Source: Quillaja saponaria (Eukaryota; Streptophyta; Magnoliopsida; Fabales; Quillajaceae). Taken from it: a DNA stretch of 64,000 nucleotides. The notes under the pieces are model-generated. The model was not told the origin of the DNA. It did no database searches and saw nothing but the letters and a program-made list of their open reading frames with translations. Position 1 is the first letter of the stretch. The number at the start of each line of letters is the position of its first letter. A program made the position numbers and the translations under genes. The stretch lies in NCBI GenBank assembly GCA_029379385.1, contig CM055613.1, positions 20,044,001 to 20,108,000 on the forward strand, given 5' to 3'. Positions 1-9,380 of the stretch are shown in pieces.

Positions 1-194
1 TATATGTGTTCTATATATGTCATATGAATATTGTTGGAAGTACTATGAGGAAAGGAAAGGAAATGCTAAAGGTTACATGTATAGTGCAAAGGGAAGGAAA
101 GGAAAGGAAATGTTAATGTTGTATGTATAGTAAAAAGGAAAGGAACATGACATATTGTGATATGTTAGGATGACCCATTAAGAAATGAATATAA
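1..194. repeat. Purine-rich leader with repeated GGAAAGG blocks
   Basis: The first ~150 bases carry several copies of a GGAAAGGAAA-type purine block (around 50-65, 90-110 and 135-145) in AT-rich DNA. The block directly precedes the degenerate gag that starts near 195 and may be its untranslated leader. No coding potential is recognised. Confidence 0.4.
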
Positions 195-1195
195 TAGTGT
201 GTTGTATGTGCATTCTAAGAAGGCTCTCAAGAAAAGATCTCAAAATGAGCTCCTGGAAGGTATACTCAATACACTAGAGGATGTGTCGAGAGTAATGAGA
301 GAACCAGTAGATACTCAGAATGTAGCTGTAGAAATGCTGCAATGTTGCAATAGCAGCTACCAATGTTGCTACTAATGCTGCAGCACGAATAAATGTTGCA
401 TGAAAGGACATTGAGCCTCTAATGCAATGACCTAGACCATGGAAAGTTAGGGAGTTGATGGACTATTTTAGGAGAGCCAACCCACCCAGTTTTTTGGGGA
501 GTTGTGATTATACCATGGCTGAGAGGTGGATGCATCAATTAGAAAAGATTTTCAAGGTGATGGGATGTGAGAATAATGATAAACTAGTTCTAGCAGTGTA
601 TATGCTGGAAAGGGAAGCCGAAAAATTGGTGGCAAAGTATGGAAAGATTACTAATGGCTAGAGGGGTAGAAGTAATTGGAGGAGTTTTAGGGAGGCTTTT
701 TATAAGAAATATTTCCCCGATAGCATCAAACAGGACCTCGAAGCTGAGTTTAATCAACTTAGACTTGAAAATATGAGTGTAGCTGAGTATGAACATAAAT
801 TTGAAGAATTACCTAAGTTCTCTACCTACTTGCAAACCCACTATGACGATAGGTGGAAGGCCGATAAATTCCAATGAGGACTAAACTCTAATGTAGAGAA
901 TATGTAGAGAGGAAGAATTAGAGTGAAAGAGGAGGTATAAGAGTTCTAAGTAGTTTAGGAAAATTGAGAGAAATAAGGGTAATAAACAAATAGCTGGAGC
1001 TGGAAGTAGGAGGGTAATCATATTGGCCGAATAAAGGAAAACAAGTAGGGGGTTAACTAAGGGAAGAAGGATTATGTAATAGGTGTGGGAGATTTCATAC
1101 TGATAGACCTTGTTAAATGGGTACTAGTATTTGCTTCAAGTGAGGAAAGGTAGGTCACATAGCTAAGTATTGTCCCCGCTAAGAAACCAGTGGCG
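195..1195 (+). pseudogene. gag: Ty3/gypsy gag remnant (capsid plus zinc knuckle)
   Basis: This was a gypsy-type Gag, the capsid/nucleocapsid protein that packages retrotransposon RNA. A charged N-terminal segment lies near 203-300. The capsid core follows (455-880), with stretches such as WMHQLEKIFKVMGC, EAFYKKYFP and MSVAEYEHKFEEL, which are hallmarks of the plant retrotrans_gag family. A zinc knuckle near 1130-1180 reads CFK-stop-GKVGHIAKYC, so the second Cys of the C-X2-C-X4-H-X4-C box has become TGA. Many in-frame stops (660, 876, 905 and others) show it is dead. Protease follows on the same strand, the normal gag-pol order. Family assignment is secure; the clade (chromovirus-like) is inferred from motif style. 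Confidence 0.9.
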
Positions 1196-1545
1196 CGATG
1201 ACGGATATTTTCCTTGAATCAAACAGAGGCACAAGAGGATGATAATGTCATTCTTAGTAAGTGTCTATTAGCTAGTCAAAGTGTAGTTGCTTTATTTGAT
1301 ATTAGGACATCTCATTCTTTCATTTCTGTAGAGATTGGGATTACAAATAATTGGCATGTCATGTAGACTATCAGTGGAAACCCCGACAGGCAAACCCTTA
1401 TGTGTAAGTGAAGCATGCTGATCAGTGGAGTTAGAAGTGCAAGATAGGTTAAGCTATACTACTTTAGTTTTCTTACCTATGGGAGACTTGGATTTGATCC
1501 TAGGAATGGATTCGTTAGGAGAACAGCAGGTGGTTGTGAATTAAT
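1196..1545 (+). pseudogene. Ty3/gypsy aspartic protease remnant
   Basis: This is the retropepsin-like domain that matures gypsy polyproteins, directly downstream of gag. The active-site region near 1290-1335 reads ALFDIRTSHSFIS, so the usual D-S/T-G-A triad is altered: Asp is kept but Ser/Thr-Gly is changed. The C-terminal signature FLPMGDLDLILGMDSL is clear near 1470-1520, with the Asp-Ile-Leu-Gly-Met-Asp core typical of gypsy proteases. Frameshifts and stops break it. Similarity stops abruptly near 1545, and the next pol sequence is on the opposite strand. Confidence 0.85.
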
Positions 1546-1605
1546 TTTGACAAGTAGGTAATAAAAAAAAAGGAAGTAAATTAAGAACATAGAGGTTGTG
1601 AATTA
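1532..1605. repeat. 12-bp direct repeat flanking a tail-to-tail pol junction
   Basis: GGTTGTGAATTA occurs at 1532-1543 and again at 1594-1605. The pair brackets a ~50-bp A-rich filler exactly where plus-strand protease ends and minus-strand integrase begins. It may be microhomology left by rearrangement or repair. Confidence 0.6.
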
Positions 1606-2420
1606 AAGTTCCCTCAGACTGGCCATCAGATTTAGGATGAAAAGCTGTACTAAATAGCAACTGAGTACCAAAAGCTTCCTGAAAAGATTTCCAGAACATT
1701 GCAGTGAACTAAGCTCCATGGCTAAAATGATGGAAATTGGTACTCTGTGTAACAAAACCATCTCACCCAGATACAACTTAGCATACTGATATGCTGAGTA
1801 TGTAGTTTTCACTGGAAGAAAGTGCACTTGATATCATCAATCTATCTACAATAATCCAGATTGAGTCATAACTCTTAATGGTCTTGGAAAGTCCTGTTAC
1901 AAAGTCCAAAGTAACATTCTCCCATTTCCATTCTAGAATGTCTAATCTTTGCAATGTTTTCACAGGTTTTTAATGTTCAGCTTCCAGCTACTGGCATACC
2001 AGGCACTTAGCAACAAAGTCCGCTACATCCTTCTTCATACCATCCCACTAGTAAAACTTCTTCAAGTCTTGATACATCTTGGAAGAAACAGGATGCATTA
2101 CATACGAAGAATAGTGTGGTGCTTCAAGAATTTTCTTCCTCAATTCAAGATCAGATGGAACAACAACACGATCATGATACCTTAGCACTCCTTCATTATC
2201 CACCTTGAATTCATTGATGACAAACTGATCACATTTGGTTTTCTTAGCACATACCTCAAAATCAGCTGCCTGTACTGCTTTAACAACCTTAATCAAAGTG
2301 GATTTCACCTGAATATGAGCTAACAACACCTTATGAAGAGATAATTCAAATCTAACTCCATTAGCCATGCACCTCTGTAAATTTGTAACAACCCGACTGC
2401 GAACAGTTATCACATAGGAT
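1600..2420 (-). pseudogene. Ty3/gypsy integrase remnant
   Basis: This is integrase, which inserts retrotransposon cDNA. On the minus strand the order is: an N-terminal segment with RNase H-integrase linker (2413 to about 2100; VLRYHDRVVVPSDLELRKKI), the zinc-binding region with HYSSYVMHPVSSKMYQDLKKFY, then the catalytic core. The first catalytic Asp lies in VTLDFVTGLSKT near 1915. The core continues through YAKLYLGEMVLLHRVPISII and FWKSFQEAFGTQLLFSTAFH, and the catalytic Glu is retained in GQSEGT near 1630. Frameshifts near 1720-1740 and 1963 break the frame. It is truncated downstream of the Glu at the junction with the plus-strand protease. Confidence 0.88.
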
Positions 2421-2935
2421 AACTTACCATTGACTTCCTACTCAAATGCATCCGCAACCACATTAGCTTTCCTCAGATGATAAAAAATTAAACAATCATA
2501 ATCTTCTAACAGCTTAATCCACCTACATTGCCTCAAATTCAAATATTTTTGAGCAATTATGTATTTAACACTTTTATAATCTATGAAGATTTCAAAAGTT
2601 TACTATACAAATAATGCCTCCACGCCTTCAATGTAAAGATTACTGCTGCCATCGCAAGGTCATGGGTGGGATAGTTCATTTCATGCTTCTTTAACTATCT
2701 CGAGATATACGTAACAACCTTACCATCTTGCATCAAAACACATCCAAGTCCGATATGGGAAACAAAACACCATATACTTCCTTGTACCAAAAAGTAGTGT
2801 AAAGACTGGAGCTGAAGTCAAACAAGTTTTAAGCTTCTAAAAACTTTCTGCACAAGCCTCTGACCAAACAAATTTATCTCCTTTTTGAGTCAACTCAGTC
2901 AAAGTGTGCTGTAATCTGGAAGAAAATCATAGTAG
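2421..2935 (-). pseudogene. Ty3/gypsy RNase H (and RT edge) remnant
   Basis: RNase H removes the RNA template during reverse transcription. Read on the minus strand from about 2900, it gives KGDKFVWSEACAESF, the RT/RNase H border, then degraded sequence. A good match to the tether domain follows: [34 protein letters not shown] and KANVVADAF (about 2590 to 2440). It runs directly into integrase, the normal gypsy order. The 5' end is lost near 2935, where an LTR fragment begins, so the RT palm and fingers are missing. Confidence 0.85.
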
Positions 2936-2974
2936 CTGGTCCTCCATAAGTTGGCGTTAACGGCTACAAAATAG

Positions 2975-3419
2975 GGCTATCAAGACTGGCTGTTGAGCAA
3001 GCTTCTCATGGCTAGAAGGAGGAGGAGAAAAACACAAAGAGGTGAACAAGAAGACTTAACACACGACAAAGAGGAAGGAAGGAAACTGATTACACAAGAG
3101 GTGAAGCTCTTAGTTGCTGAAAGGAAGCTTCACGAAGGTATAAAAAAAAATTAAAAAAGGGGAGCTAAAACAAAGATAGAGAACACAGGAAAGAGGGGAA
3201 AGAATAGGAAAATAAAAGATAAAGGAATAAATGAAAAAGAAAAAAGAATGAAAAGTGAAGTCAAGGTTAGCAAATTTAAAGTAGTGGTGTATATATATTA
3301 TTTTTGTATATGTTTATATATATTTTATAAGGTTTGTTTGTTTTATTTATCTACTTGTTTATTTTTACTACTAAAAATTGCACACTTCCTCAAAACTTAA
3401 CGTTATAATACTAGGTTAT
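2975..3419 (-). repeat. 5' part of a gypsy LTR, minus orientation
   Basis: Purine-rich sequence (2975-3240) followed by TTTAT-rich DNA, an AAAACTTAACGTTATAATAC stretch and a final ACTAGGTTATAAC resemble the minus-strand LTR starts near 8900-9024 and 41640-42102. It directly abuts the RNase H fragment, so most of an LTR and all of gag to RT are missing between them. Confidence 0.6.
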
Positions 3420-3725
3420 AACTTTTTTATTGTTGATAACTACAATTTCAAATAAGCCTTATTTTCATTTCAAAATTTTACACGCTATTTTTTGAATTCC
3501 TAACTTATGAGTAAAAATTTACGCAAATGAGTAAACATCGTAAAACAATTATTCTTCATAAGAACTTATAATATGGAACCAAATTAAAAATGTAAATAAC
3601 ACAAAAATAATTTATTGATTATGAGTTTTGTACTACTAATTTATGTCAAAAATTTCATTTAATCATTCCAATTTCTTTGACAGTCATTATTATTTACGTT
3701 GAGTTCGTTCAAATAAGAGTGTAAG
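3413..3725 (+). repeat. LTR-start module shared with 25441-25759 (inverted)
   Basis: Starting at GGTTATAAC, about 310 bp (landmarks TTGTTGATAACTACAATTTC, AATAAGCCTTATTTTCATTTC and CCAATTTCTTTGACAGTCAT) match the reverse complement of 25441-25759. There the module lies just behind a polypurine tract, which identifies it as the first part of an LTR. No coding potential. Confidence 0.65.
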
Positions 3726-4106
3726 TATGATGATTTGCAATTTTGACTATGCACAATTAGTGGAGGAAATATTGTGAAAATATTTGAATCCGCTAGAATA
3801 ACTTAATAAGGGTTTGGCACTGACTCATCGTACTATAACCCTGTGTGTGGGCCAACATATGTGGTAATAAGTCGATACCCTAGTTAATAAGCATTTGGCA
3901 CTGACTCATTGTAACCTAAGATTCGATGGTTTGTATGGATTGATGGATTTGACACTCCAGTTAGCAGGGGTTTGGTGCTAACTTGTTTTGACATTGTCTA
4001 ATGCTTAACTATGATTTTCATAAAATGATTATGTCAAATGGTTTGCTCACATTGCTTTGAGATTTTTGTTATACTTCTCTTACCAAATCACTATTGAAAA
4101 CTGTTA
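3726..4106 (+). repeat. LTR 5' fragment, plus strand, interrupted by the 4107-9024 element
   Basis: About 80 bp at 3729-3808 (TGATGATTTGCAATTTTGAC, then AACTTAATAAG) match the start of the 3' LTR at 11871. A short tandem array follows. Similarity is cut at 4107 where a minus-strand LTR begins. LTR-like sequence on the plus strand resumes at 9025. Confidence 0.55.
3803..3985 (+). repeat. Degenerate ~80-bp tandem array (about 2.3 units)
   Basis: Units begin at 3803 (TTAATAAGGGTTTGGCACTG), 3883 (TTAATAAGCATTTGGCACTG) and 3961 (TTAGCAGGGGTTTGGTGCTA). Spacing is 80 and 78 bp. The array lies inside an LTR fragment and is not seen in the other LTR copies here. Confidence 0.6.
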
Positions 4107-4151
4107 TGTCACACTCTATACAGAGATATAACCGGCAGGAGAAATGGATAT

Positions 4152-4346
4152 GGCTGTGCCAGGTGTTAGGTGCCAGGTGTTAGACAGGGAAAGGGGAGAC
4201 CAAAACTTACATGGGGGGCAGTCATCGAGAAAGATATGGCTATGTTAGGAATTAATGAAAATGTTGTTTTGGATCGATGCAAATGGAGGAAAAGGATTCA
4301 TATAGCTGACCCTAACTAGTTTGGGATTTTAAGGCTTAGTTGAGTT
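4152..4346 (+). mobile_element. 5'-truncated RTE-like LINE insertion
   Basis: This short plus-strand insert splits an LTR. Flanks GAGAAATGGATAT (4139-4151) and GAGGAATAAATAT (4347-4359) match at 10 of 13 positions, all differences being transitions, as expected for an aged target duplication. The insert encodes a LINE RT C-terminus. It ends in a TAGTTGAGTTGAG-type tail rather than poly(A), which suits plant RTE-clade LINEs with TTG-type tails. The 5' end contains a small AGGTGTTAGGTGCC duplication. Confidence 0.75.
4188..4319 (+). pseudogene. C-terminal tail of a LINE reverse transcriptase
   Basis: A 43-codon open stretch ends at TAG (4317-4319). It reads GKGRPKLTWGAVIEKDMAML and later LDRCKWRKRIHIADPN, the characteristic last residues of plant RTE-type LINE ORFs (G-R-P-x-x-T-W, then W-R-x-R-I-H-x-A-D-P). 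The catalytic RT domain is absent because the copy is 5'-truncated, so it cannot function. The frame is still open, which suggests the insertion is younger than most surrounding pol fragments. Confidence 0.8.
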
Positions 4347-6214
4347 GAGGAATAAATATCTAAACCTCTGTAACCCTGACTTTAAATAAAAAAGAATACA
4401 CACAAACACTAACTAAAAAATAAAAGTTCAATAGACCTTTGTAAAAATGAAACTGTATATGTATACCAAAAAGGATAGTTTTACAAAAATTTATGCAGAG
4501 TTTCCCTATAAAATGAAACATCCCCAAACAATAGGAAAAAAAAAAAAAACACTATCCTAATTTACGACATATACACAGGGAGCTCCGCTCCATCAAAATA
4601 AAAGAAAAACAACAAGACACAATGTCCAACGATAAAAAATACATAACATTAAGCCCTAATGATTGCAATGTTTAAATCCATGACTTCAAGCATGCATCCT
4701 TTCAAAAGTACCTTGCCACAACAACTACTGCCAAGTCAAGATCTTGCTAGAGGAGTTTAAGAAGGAGCTGGAGCTAAAAAAAAGATAAATAAATAAAAGG
4801 AAGAGGAGTGAGTCATACAGGACCTAGAGCTAAAAATAAAAAATAAAAGGAAGAAAAGTGAGTCATATAGACTCAGTGAGTGAAAGACGTACCCAAAGGG
4901 TATTAGTATAAACCATCATACAATTATAAAATATTTTCTTGATAACTTCATGTTAACATATCATACTATGCAATTACATTCCATATATATATAATGTAAA
5001 GCTAACGTAACTCACAAGCGATCATATCTTAAACAAATCAAGCAAACAACCAAGGGCTAGTAATCGAGTAACTCAGCTCCTATACACTATATATATATAT
5101 ATCCTACTTGGAGCCTTTTGCTCCCACACACCATAATACATAATACTCAAATATTTTTATTTGAATGATCAAGTAACCAAATTAAATTTATCCTAGATAC
5201 ACCTGGATTCTAGATCATGTTACAAACGGATTCTTTAACCCTACCAACCACGCACAATTCATTCACACAACACACTAAATAGTAATTTGAAAAGATGTAG
5301 AATTTTATCACATATTTCCATATTTATAATCTACTCAAGATATTAAACACTTATTCACCCAACAATAATATACATATATACAAACATTACAAAACATAAC
5401 TAGTAACTAAAAGGTAGTATCTTTCACTCACAACTTTACAGTGTTGCTCGTGGCTTCCCCTAGAGTCCATAAGTGTCGCCGAGTTGACGTTATGTTTCGA
5501 AGATGAAATTACATTTTCCAAGTGTCATTTAGTTTGTAAATTTCACAGGCTATAAGCCCTTAATCACAAAGATTTGAATATATGAAGTTGTATTCATTAA
5601 TTTAGAATTAACCTCTTTTAGTCATTCTATCAAACACCTTGAGGGCATACTTAATTCCAACTAATTTATATATATATATATCTTATATATATACACTAAG
5701 AGATAGATAGCACTAACTTATGACATCCAACACTCACTATAATTCAAATATTAAATTGAAATTGGATGGGTCATTTATAGGCAATCAAAGGCTTAAATAT
5801 TGGAAAATTCATAGGAAGCCAACACTATAACCAACATTTTTCTCACTACCATAATTATATTCTACCCCAAAAACTCGTTAAATCCAAACCCTCAAACAAA
5901 AAAAAAGGGAAAAGACTTCATCTCCAAGGAAAACAAAAAGTGTTAAGTTGAAATAGAAGTTAAGGAGTACCACAAATGGAAGCCACCAAGTAGTAGAAGG
6001 GACGGCTACTAGAAGTTTGACACTGGCTGTCGAGATAGCTGAGTACTGCTGAGGTTCCTCGCCTACCACAAAAAGCTGAAAAGAGGAGTTGGATGAAATC
6101 ATGCACAAAAGTAAAAAGGAAAATGAAGGTCTCGGCTGGTTAAAAAAGGAAACAGGAAGGGTCCAGAACAGGGGCAGAAAAATAGTGGGAAAAGGGAAAA
6201 AAAATGGGGAAAAG

Positions 6215-6336
6215 AAATGGACGGTGCTGATCTCAACTCCTTCCATACAAAGTCTCAAATGGTGCCATCTAAATGCTACTATGATAACTATTATTGTAAA
6301 CGAACTCCATAAATGGCCGGTGCTGATCTCAACTCC
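6215..6336. repeat. 26-bp duplication at an LTR/integrase breakpoint
   Basis: AAATGG[A/C]CGGTGCTGATCTCAACTCC occurs at 6215-6240 and 6311-6336 with one mismatch. Copy 2 lies in its native place inside integrase; copy 1 sits where the LTR is joined. The shared AAATGG also occurs in the intact partner LTR (near 8904), which suggests template switching at microhomology. Confidence 0.7.
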
Positions 6337-7003
6337 CCTCAAAATCCATCACAGAAGCTTGCAGCATATATTCTAAGGTTTGTATAGTTTTCTCATACTA
6401 GCCATTAGTTTGAGGATGTAAAGCTATACTTAATAACAATTGAGTATCAAGAGCTTCTTGAATGGATTTCTAGAACGCCTTAATGAACTGAACACCTCGA
6501 TCTGAAATGATGGAAATAGGTACTTCATACAATAGAACTATCTCATCTAGATACAACATAGCATACTGATGTGCTAAGTATATAGTTTTCACCAAAAGAA
6601 AGTAGACTGATTTAGTTAATCGATCCACAATTATCCAAATCGAGTTATAACCCCTAAAGTTTTAAGAAGTCCTATTACAAAGTCCATAGTAGTCTTCTCT
6701 CATTTCTACTCTGGAATATCTATCATATTTAACATTCCTGTAAGTTTCCAATGTTCAACTTTCACCTGTTGGCATATCAAACACTTTGAAACAAAATTCG
6801 CTACATCCTTCCTCATACAATCCCACCAATAGAAAATTTTCAAGTCTTGATACATCTTATAAGAACAAGGATGCATCATATATGATGAGTAATAAGTCGC
6901 CTCAAGAATCCTCTTTTTCAATTTAGAATTAGATGTCTATGTTTTTTTTATAAGTCCAATCAAAGTAGATTTCACCTGAACATGTTCTAACAAGGGAATT
7001 CAA
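6222..7003 (-). pseudogene. Ty3/gypsy integrase remnant
   Basis: Integrase reads on the minus strand from about 7003 down. The zinc-binding region includes TYYSSYMMHPCSYKMYQDL and CLICQQ (His and Cys pairs present). The core starts with WKWEKTTMDFVIGL (first Asp near 6690). The second Asp is in ISIISDRGVQF near 6500, and the Glu in YEKTIQ near 6390. The residues after the Glu ([11 protein letters not shown], then MAPFETLYGR) are followed not by the usual sequence but by a second copy of the S-stop-DQHRPF segment, caused by the 26-bp duplication. Several stops are present. The 5' side jumps straight into leader sequence near 7005, marking a large internal deletion. Confidence 0.85.
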
Positions 7004-7162
7004 TATATATTTTTTCATATAAGGAAAAGAACAATATATTGTAGAATCATAACTAGAAGTTTCAGGATGAATTAGGATGCATTACTAAGTCCACAAACAC
7101 CCTGGGTAATATATGTAAATAAAGTAATCACATCCTACACTTGTAGTCACAGGCCTCTAATC

Positions 7163-7181
7163 CAGGCTTTGATACTAAATT
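7163..7181 (-). other. Primer-binding site, tRNA-Met type (degenerate)
   Basis: Directly inside the LTR end, the minus strand reads ATTTAGTATCAAAGCCTGGA. This is close to TGGTATCAGAGC, complementary to the 3' end of initiator tRNA-Met, used by many gypsy elements. The flanking leader (7040-7160) matches the leader of the better element at 39330-39490. Confidence 0.7.
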
Positions 7182-9024
7182 TGTCACATCCCACATAGTG
7201 GTATGACTAGTCGGAAGAATAGATACCCACCTCTATAACCCTAACTTCAAATAAAAAAGAATACATAAAAACACTAACTATAAATAAAAGTTCAAGAAAC
7301 CTTCGTAAAAATGAAAGTGTATATAAATATAAATATATATATTTATATATATTTACCGAAAAGGATAGTTTTACAAAAATTTCAGCAAAGTTTCCCTATA
7401 AGATGAAACATCCCCGAACTATAAAAAAAAAAAAAAAAAAAACTACCGTAATTTACAACATATACATAGGGAGCTCTACTCTATCAAAATAAAAGAAAAA
7501 TAACAACACATAGTGTGGAACAATAAAAAATACATAACATTAGGCACTATAACTGCAATGTTTATATCCCTAACTTCAGCTTGCATCCTTTCAAGAGTAC
7601 CTTGCCACAACAACAACTGGTAAGTTAAGATCCTACTAAAGGAGTCTGAGAATGAACTAGAGCTAAAAATAAAATAAAAAATAAAAAGAAGAGGAGTGAG
7701 TCTTATAGACATAGTGAGTGAAAATCAGATCTAGCACACCATATATATATATATATTCTCTTGGGGGCCTTTTGCTCCAGCACACCATAATACATAATCT
7801 CCTATCTAAGGGCTAAGTTACTCAAATATTTTTATCTAAATGATCAAGTAACTAAATCAAATTTATCCTAGGTGCCCTTGGATTCTAAATCATATTACAA
7901 ATGGATTCTTTGGCCCTACCAACCACACATAATTCATTCACATAATCACACAGCACACTAAATAGTAATTTGCAAAGATGTAGAATTTTATCACATATTT
8001 CCATATTTATAATCTATTCAAGATAATAAAATCTTATTCACCCAACAATTTTATACATATATACAAACATTAGAAAACATAACTAGTAATCAAAAAGTAG
8101 TAAATTTCATTCACAACTTTACGAGTGTTGCTCGTGGCTTCCCTAGAGTACAAAAGTGTTACCAAGTTGACATTATGTTCCAGAGTTGAAATTATATTTT
8201 TCAAAGTATCATTTAGTTTGTAAATTTTAGAGGTTATAAGCTTCTAATCACAACTATTTGAATATATGAAGTTGTATTCATTAATTTAGAACTAACCACT
8301 TTTTAGTCATTCTATTAAACACATTGAGGGCATACTTAATTCCAACTCAAGTGTATATATATATGTGTGTGTGTATATATATATCTTATATAAGCGCACC
8401 AAGAGATAGCTAGCACCAACTCATGACACCTAACATTCACTATAATTCAAATATTAAATTGATATAGGATGGGTCATTTATGGGAAATAAAAAATTTAAA
8501 CCTTGGAAATTCCATAGCAACCTAACACTATAACCACCATTTTTATCACTACCATGATTATATTCTATCCCCAAACTCCTTAAATCCAAATCCTCAAATA
8601 AAGCAAAAAGGATTAAGATGAAATAGAAGCTTGGAAGCACCATAAATGGAAGCCACCAAGCAGCAGTATAGACGGTTGTAGGAAGAGAGACCGCTGGTTG
8701 CCTAGATGGCTGATTGCTGCTGAGGTTTCTCGGTTGCCACCAGGAGCTGGAAGGAGGAGCTGGATGAAAGAACTAGACGAAAATCAGGCACAAAAGAAGA
8801 AAGGAAAATGAAGATCTCAATTAGTTGAAGGAGCAAGCAGGAAAGGTCCAGAACATGGGCAGAAAAATAGTGGGAAAAGGAAAGAAAAATAAATAGGGGA
8901 AAAATGGATATATTTTTTGTTTATTTATTTATTTGATTAGTTATTTTGTTTTTATAACTAAAAGTACTAAGTTGTTCCCTTTTTGATTCCTTAAAACTTA
9001 CTGTTATGATACCAAGTTATAATA
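7182..9024 (-). repeat. 5' LTR of the 4107-9024 element
   Basis: It starts TGTCACATCC (minus-strand end of the LTR) and finishes CCAAGTTATAATA (LTR start, reverse of the TGTTATAAC form). The interior is colinear with 4360-6218: AACATCCCCGAAC, GAGCTCTACTC near 7471, GAGGAGTGAGTC near 7690. It holds TA/TG microsatellite (8357-8385) and purine-rich 5' sequence (8740-8910). Length is 1,843 bp. No gene. Confidence 0.8.
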
Positions 9025-9380
9025 TGTTTAATCACCTTTCTAATGTTATCAAAAAATATATCTTTATGTAAATTGACTATTGATAAAATATTTATGTTTT
9101 GGCTTGTTCACTATTTGCTACATCACGTACTTTCTACTCACAGAGTCTTTGTGACTCACCTCCGTTAGTTGATGCTTTTATTTTCAAAAAGCTAATCTTG
9201 TTTTCCAAGTTTTGGTTCAGGAGAAGGTATATGTGTGTGAAGTTGTATTTGTATCTTTTTGCATCTAGATATTTGTATCTGTATATTCATAAATCAGACT
9301 CCACTGCAACCTTATTCTGAAATTTTTTATTTTATGTTAGGTGCTTTTAGTCATGGATGACTTTTTATGTATTAAGTTAT
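9025..9380 (+). repeat. Plus-strand LTR fragment resuming after the nested element
   Basis: The CTACTCACAGAGTCTTTGTGA box near 9135-9160, followed by ACTCACC, is the conserved ACTCAC-GAGTC-GACTCAC motif of the gypsy LTRs in plus orientation. It probably continues the LTR interrupted at 4106. The remainder shows no recognised feature. Confidence 0.5.

Larger units (their letters stand above)
4107..6218 (-). repeat. 3' LTR of the 4107-9024 element (LINE inserted)
   Basis: It begins TGTCACACTC (the reverse complement of the GTGTGACA end) and carries the family boxes. These are a GGAGC-TCC-GCTCC inverted repeat at 4579-4591, a TGAGTCAT...GACTCAGTGAGTG box near 4859-4885, and GTACCC-AAA-GGGTA near 4891. 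A 195-bp LINE scrap sits at 4152-4346. Compared with its partner LTR (7182-9024) it is truncated at 6218 and runs straight into integrase. Confidence 0.8.
4107..9024 (-). mobile_element. Gypsy element with two LTRs and a collapsed interior
   Basis: Two minus-strand LTR copies (4107-6218 and 7182-9024) share long colinear stretches. They flank an interior that keeps only integrase (6222-7003), leader and primer-binding site (7163-7181); gag, protease, RT and RNase H are gone. The outer flanks read TGTTA (4102-4106) and TGTTT (9025-9029), a plausible aged 5-bp target duplication. The element sits in plus-strand LTR material (3726-4106 and 9025 onward). Confidence 0.75.

Noticed and set aside
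4139..4359. SINE
   Set aside because: No pol III A/B boxes; the open reading frame identifies a LINE 3' end.
5878..6376. 154-codon minus-strand and 95-codon plus-strand frames
   Set aside because: They overlap and straddle the LTR/integrase breakpoint. The repeated segment in the longer frame is the 26-bp duplication, not a protein repeat.
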